From Campylobacterales bacterium (GTDB taxonomy: Bacteria > Campylobacterota > Campylobacteria > Campylobacterales > Sulfurimonadaceae): a stretch of DNA of 5,034 nucleotides. Position 1 is the first letter of the stretch; each line of letters starts with the position of its first letter. Shown piece after piece: positions 5,030 through 5,034 of the stretch. The notes below the pieces were generated by a model. The model was not told the DNA's origin. It made no database searches and saw only the letters and a program-made list of their open reading frames with translations. The stretch lies in NCBI GenBank assembly GCA_016937915.1, contig JAFGVR010000064.1, forward strand, positions 1 through 5,034. The letters are read 5' to 3'. The position numbers and the translations under genes were made by a program.

Positions 5030-5034
5030 AAATA

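Noticed and set aside
4950..5034. Frameshifted continuation of the symporter in another plus-strand frame
   Set aside because: The other two frames give no SDF-like hydrophobic or signature sequence. One closes within about 22 codons, and the other runs into the promoter and ribosome binding site of the next gene.

Overview
The window looks like chromosomal DNA from a Campylobacterota (epsilonproteobacterial) organism, most like the Sulfurimonas/Sulfuricurvum group. This rests on the AT-rich codon use, the tight ispA-tkt gene pair (recalled as also adjacent in Campylobacter jejuni), a small cytochrome c-553 and promoters with a recognisable -10 but no clear -35. The assignment is by recognition, without a database search.

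Layout. Positions 1-440 hold the last 35 codons of an unrecognised gene and a small AT-rich orphan ORF (177-440). A secreted two-EF-hand protein (522-821, minus strand) and a periplasmic cytochrome c-553 (977-1297, plus strand) are divergently transcribed. Their 155-bp intergenic region is rich in symmetry: a 10-bp inverted repeat whose arms each carry a -10-like box, and two 8-bp direct repeats set 11 bp apart. The cytochrome gene ends in a clear intrinsic terminator.

Next is a two-gene operon: ispA, a short-chain (E)-prenyl diphosphate synthase (1357-2202), and tkt, transketolase (2217-4136). ispA has no Shine-Dalgarno sequence. Its -10 box is so close to the start codon that a leaderless mRNA is likely, and a perfect 8-bp dyad spans the ATG. 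The two enzymes supply isoprenoid precursors and drive the non-oxidative pentose phosphate pathway. tkt ends in a terminator whose 3' arm can instead pair with the ribosome binding site of a 58-codon single-pass membrane protein gene (4180-4356).

The last gene (4403-4999) is the N-terminal half of a dicarboxylate/amino acid:cation symporter (SDF/DAACS family). It stops before the substrate-binding half and is followed at once by a promoter and ribosome binding site for a gene beyond the window, so it is read as a truncated gene.

No rRNA, tRNA, CRISPR array, insertion sequence or novel multi-gene system was seen. The items most worth a second look are the competing hairpins at 4141-4177, the divergent promoter region and the truncated symporter.
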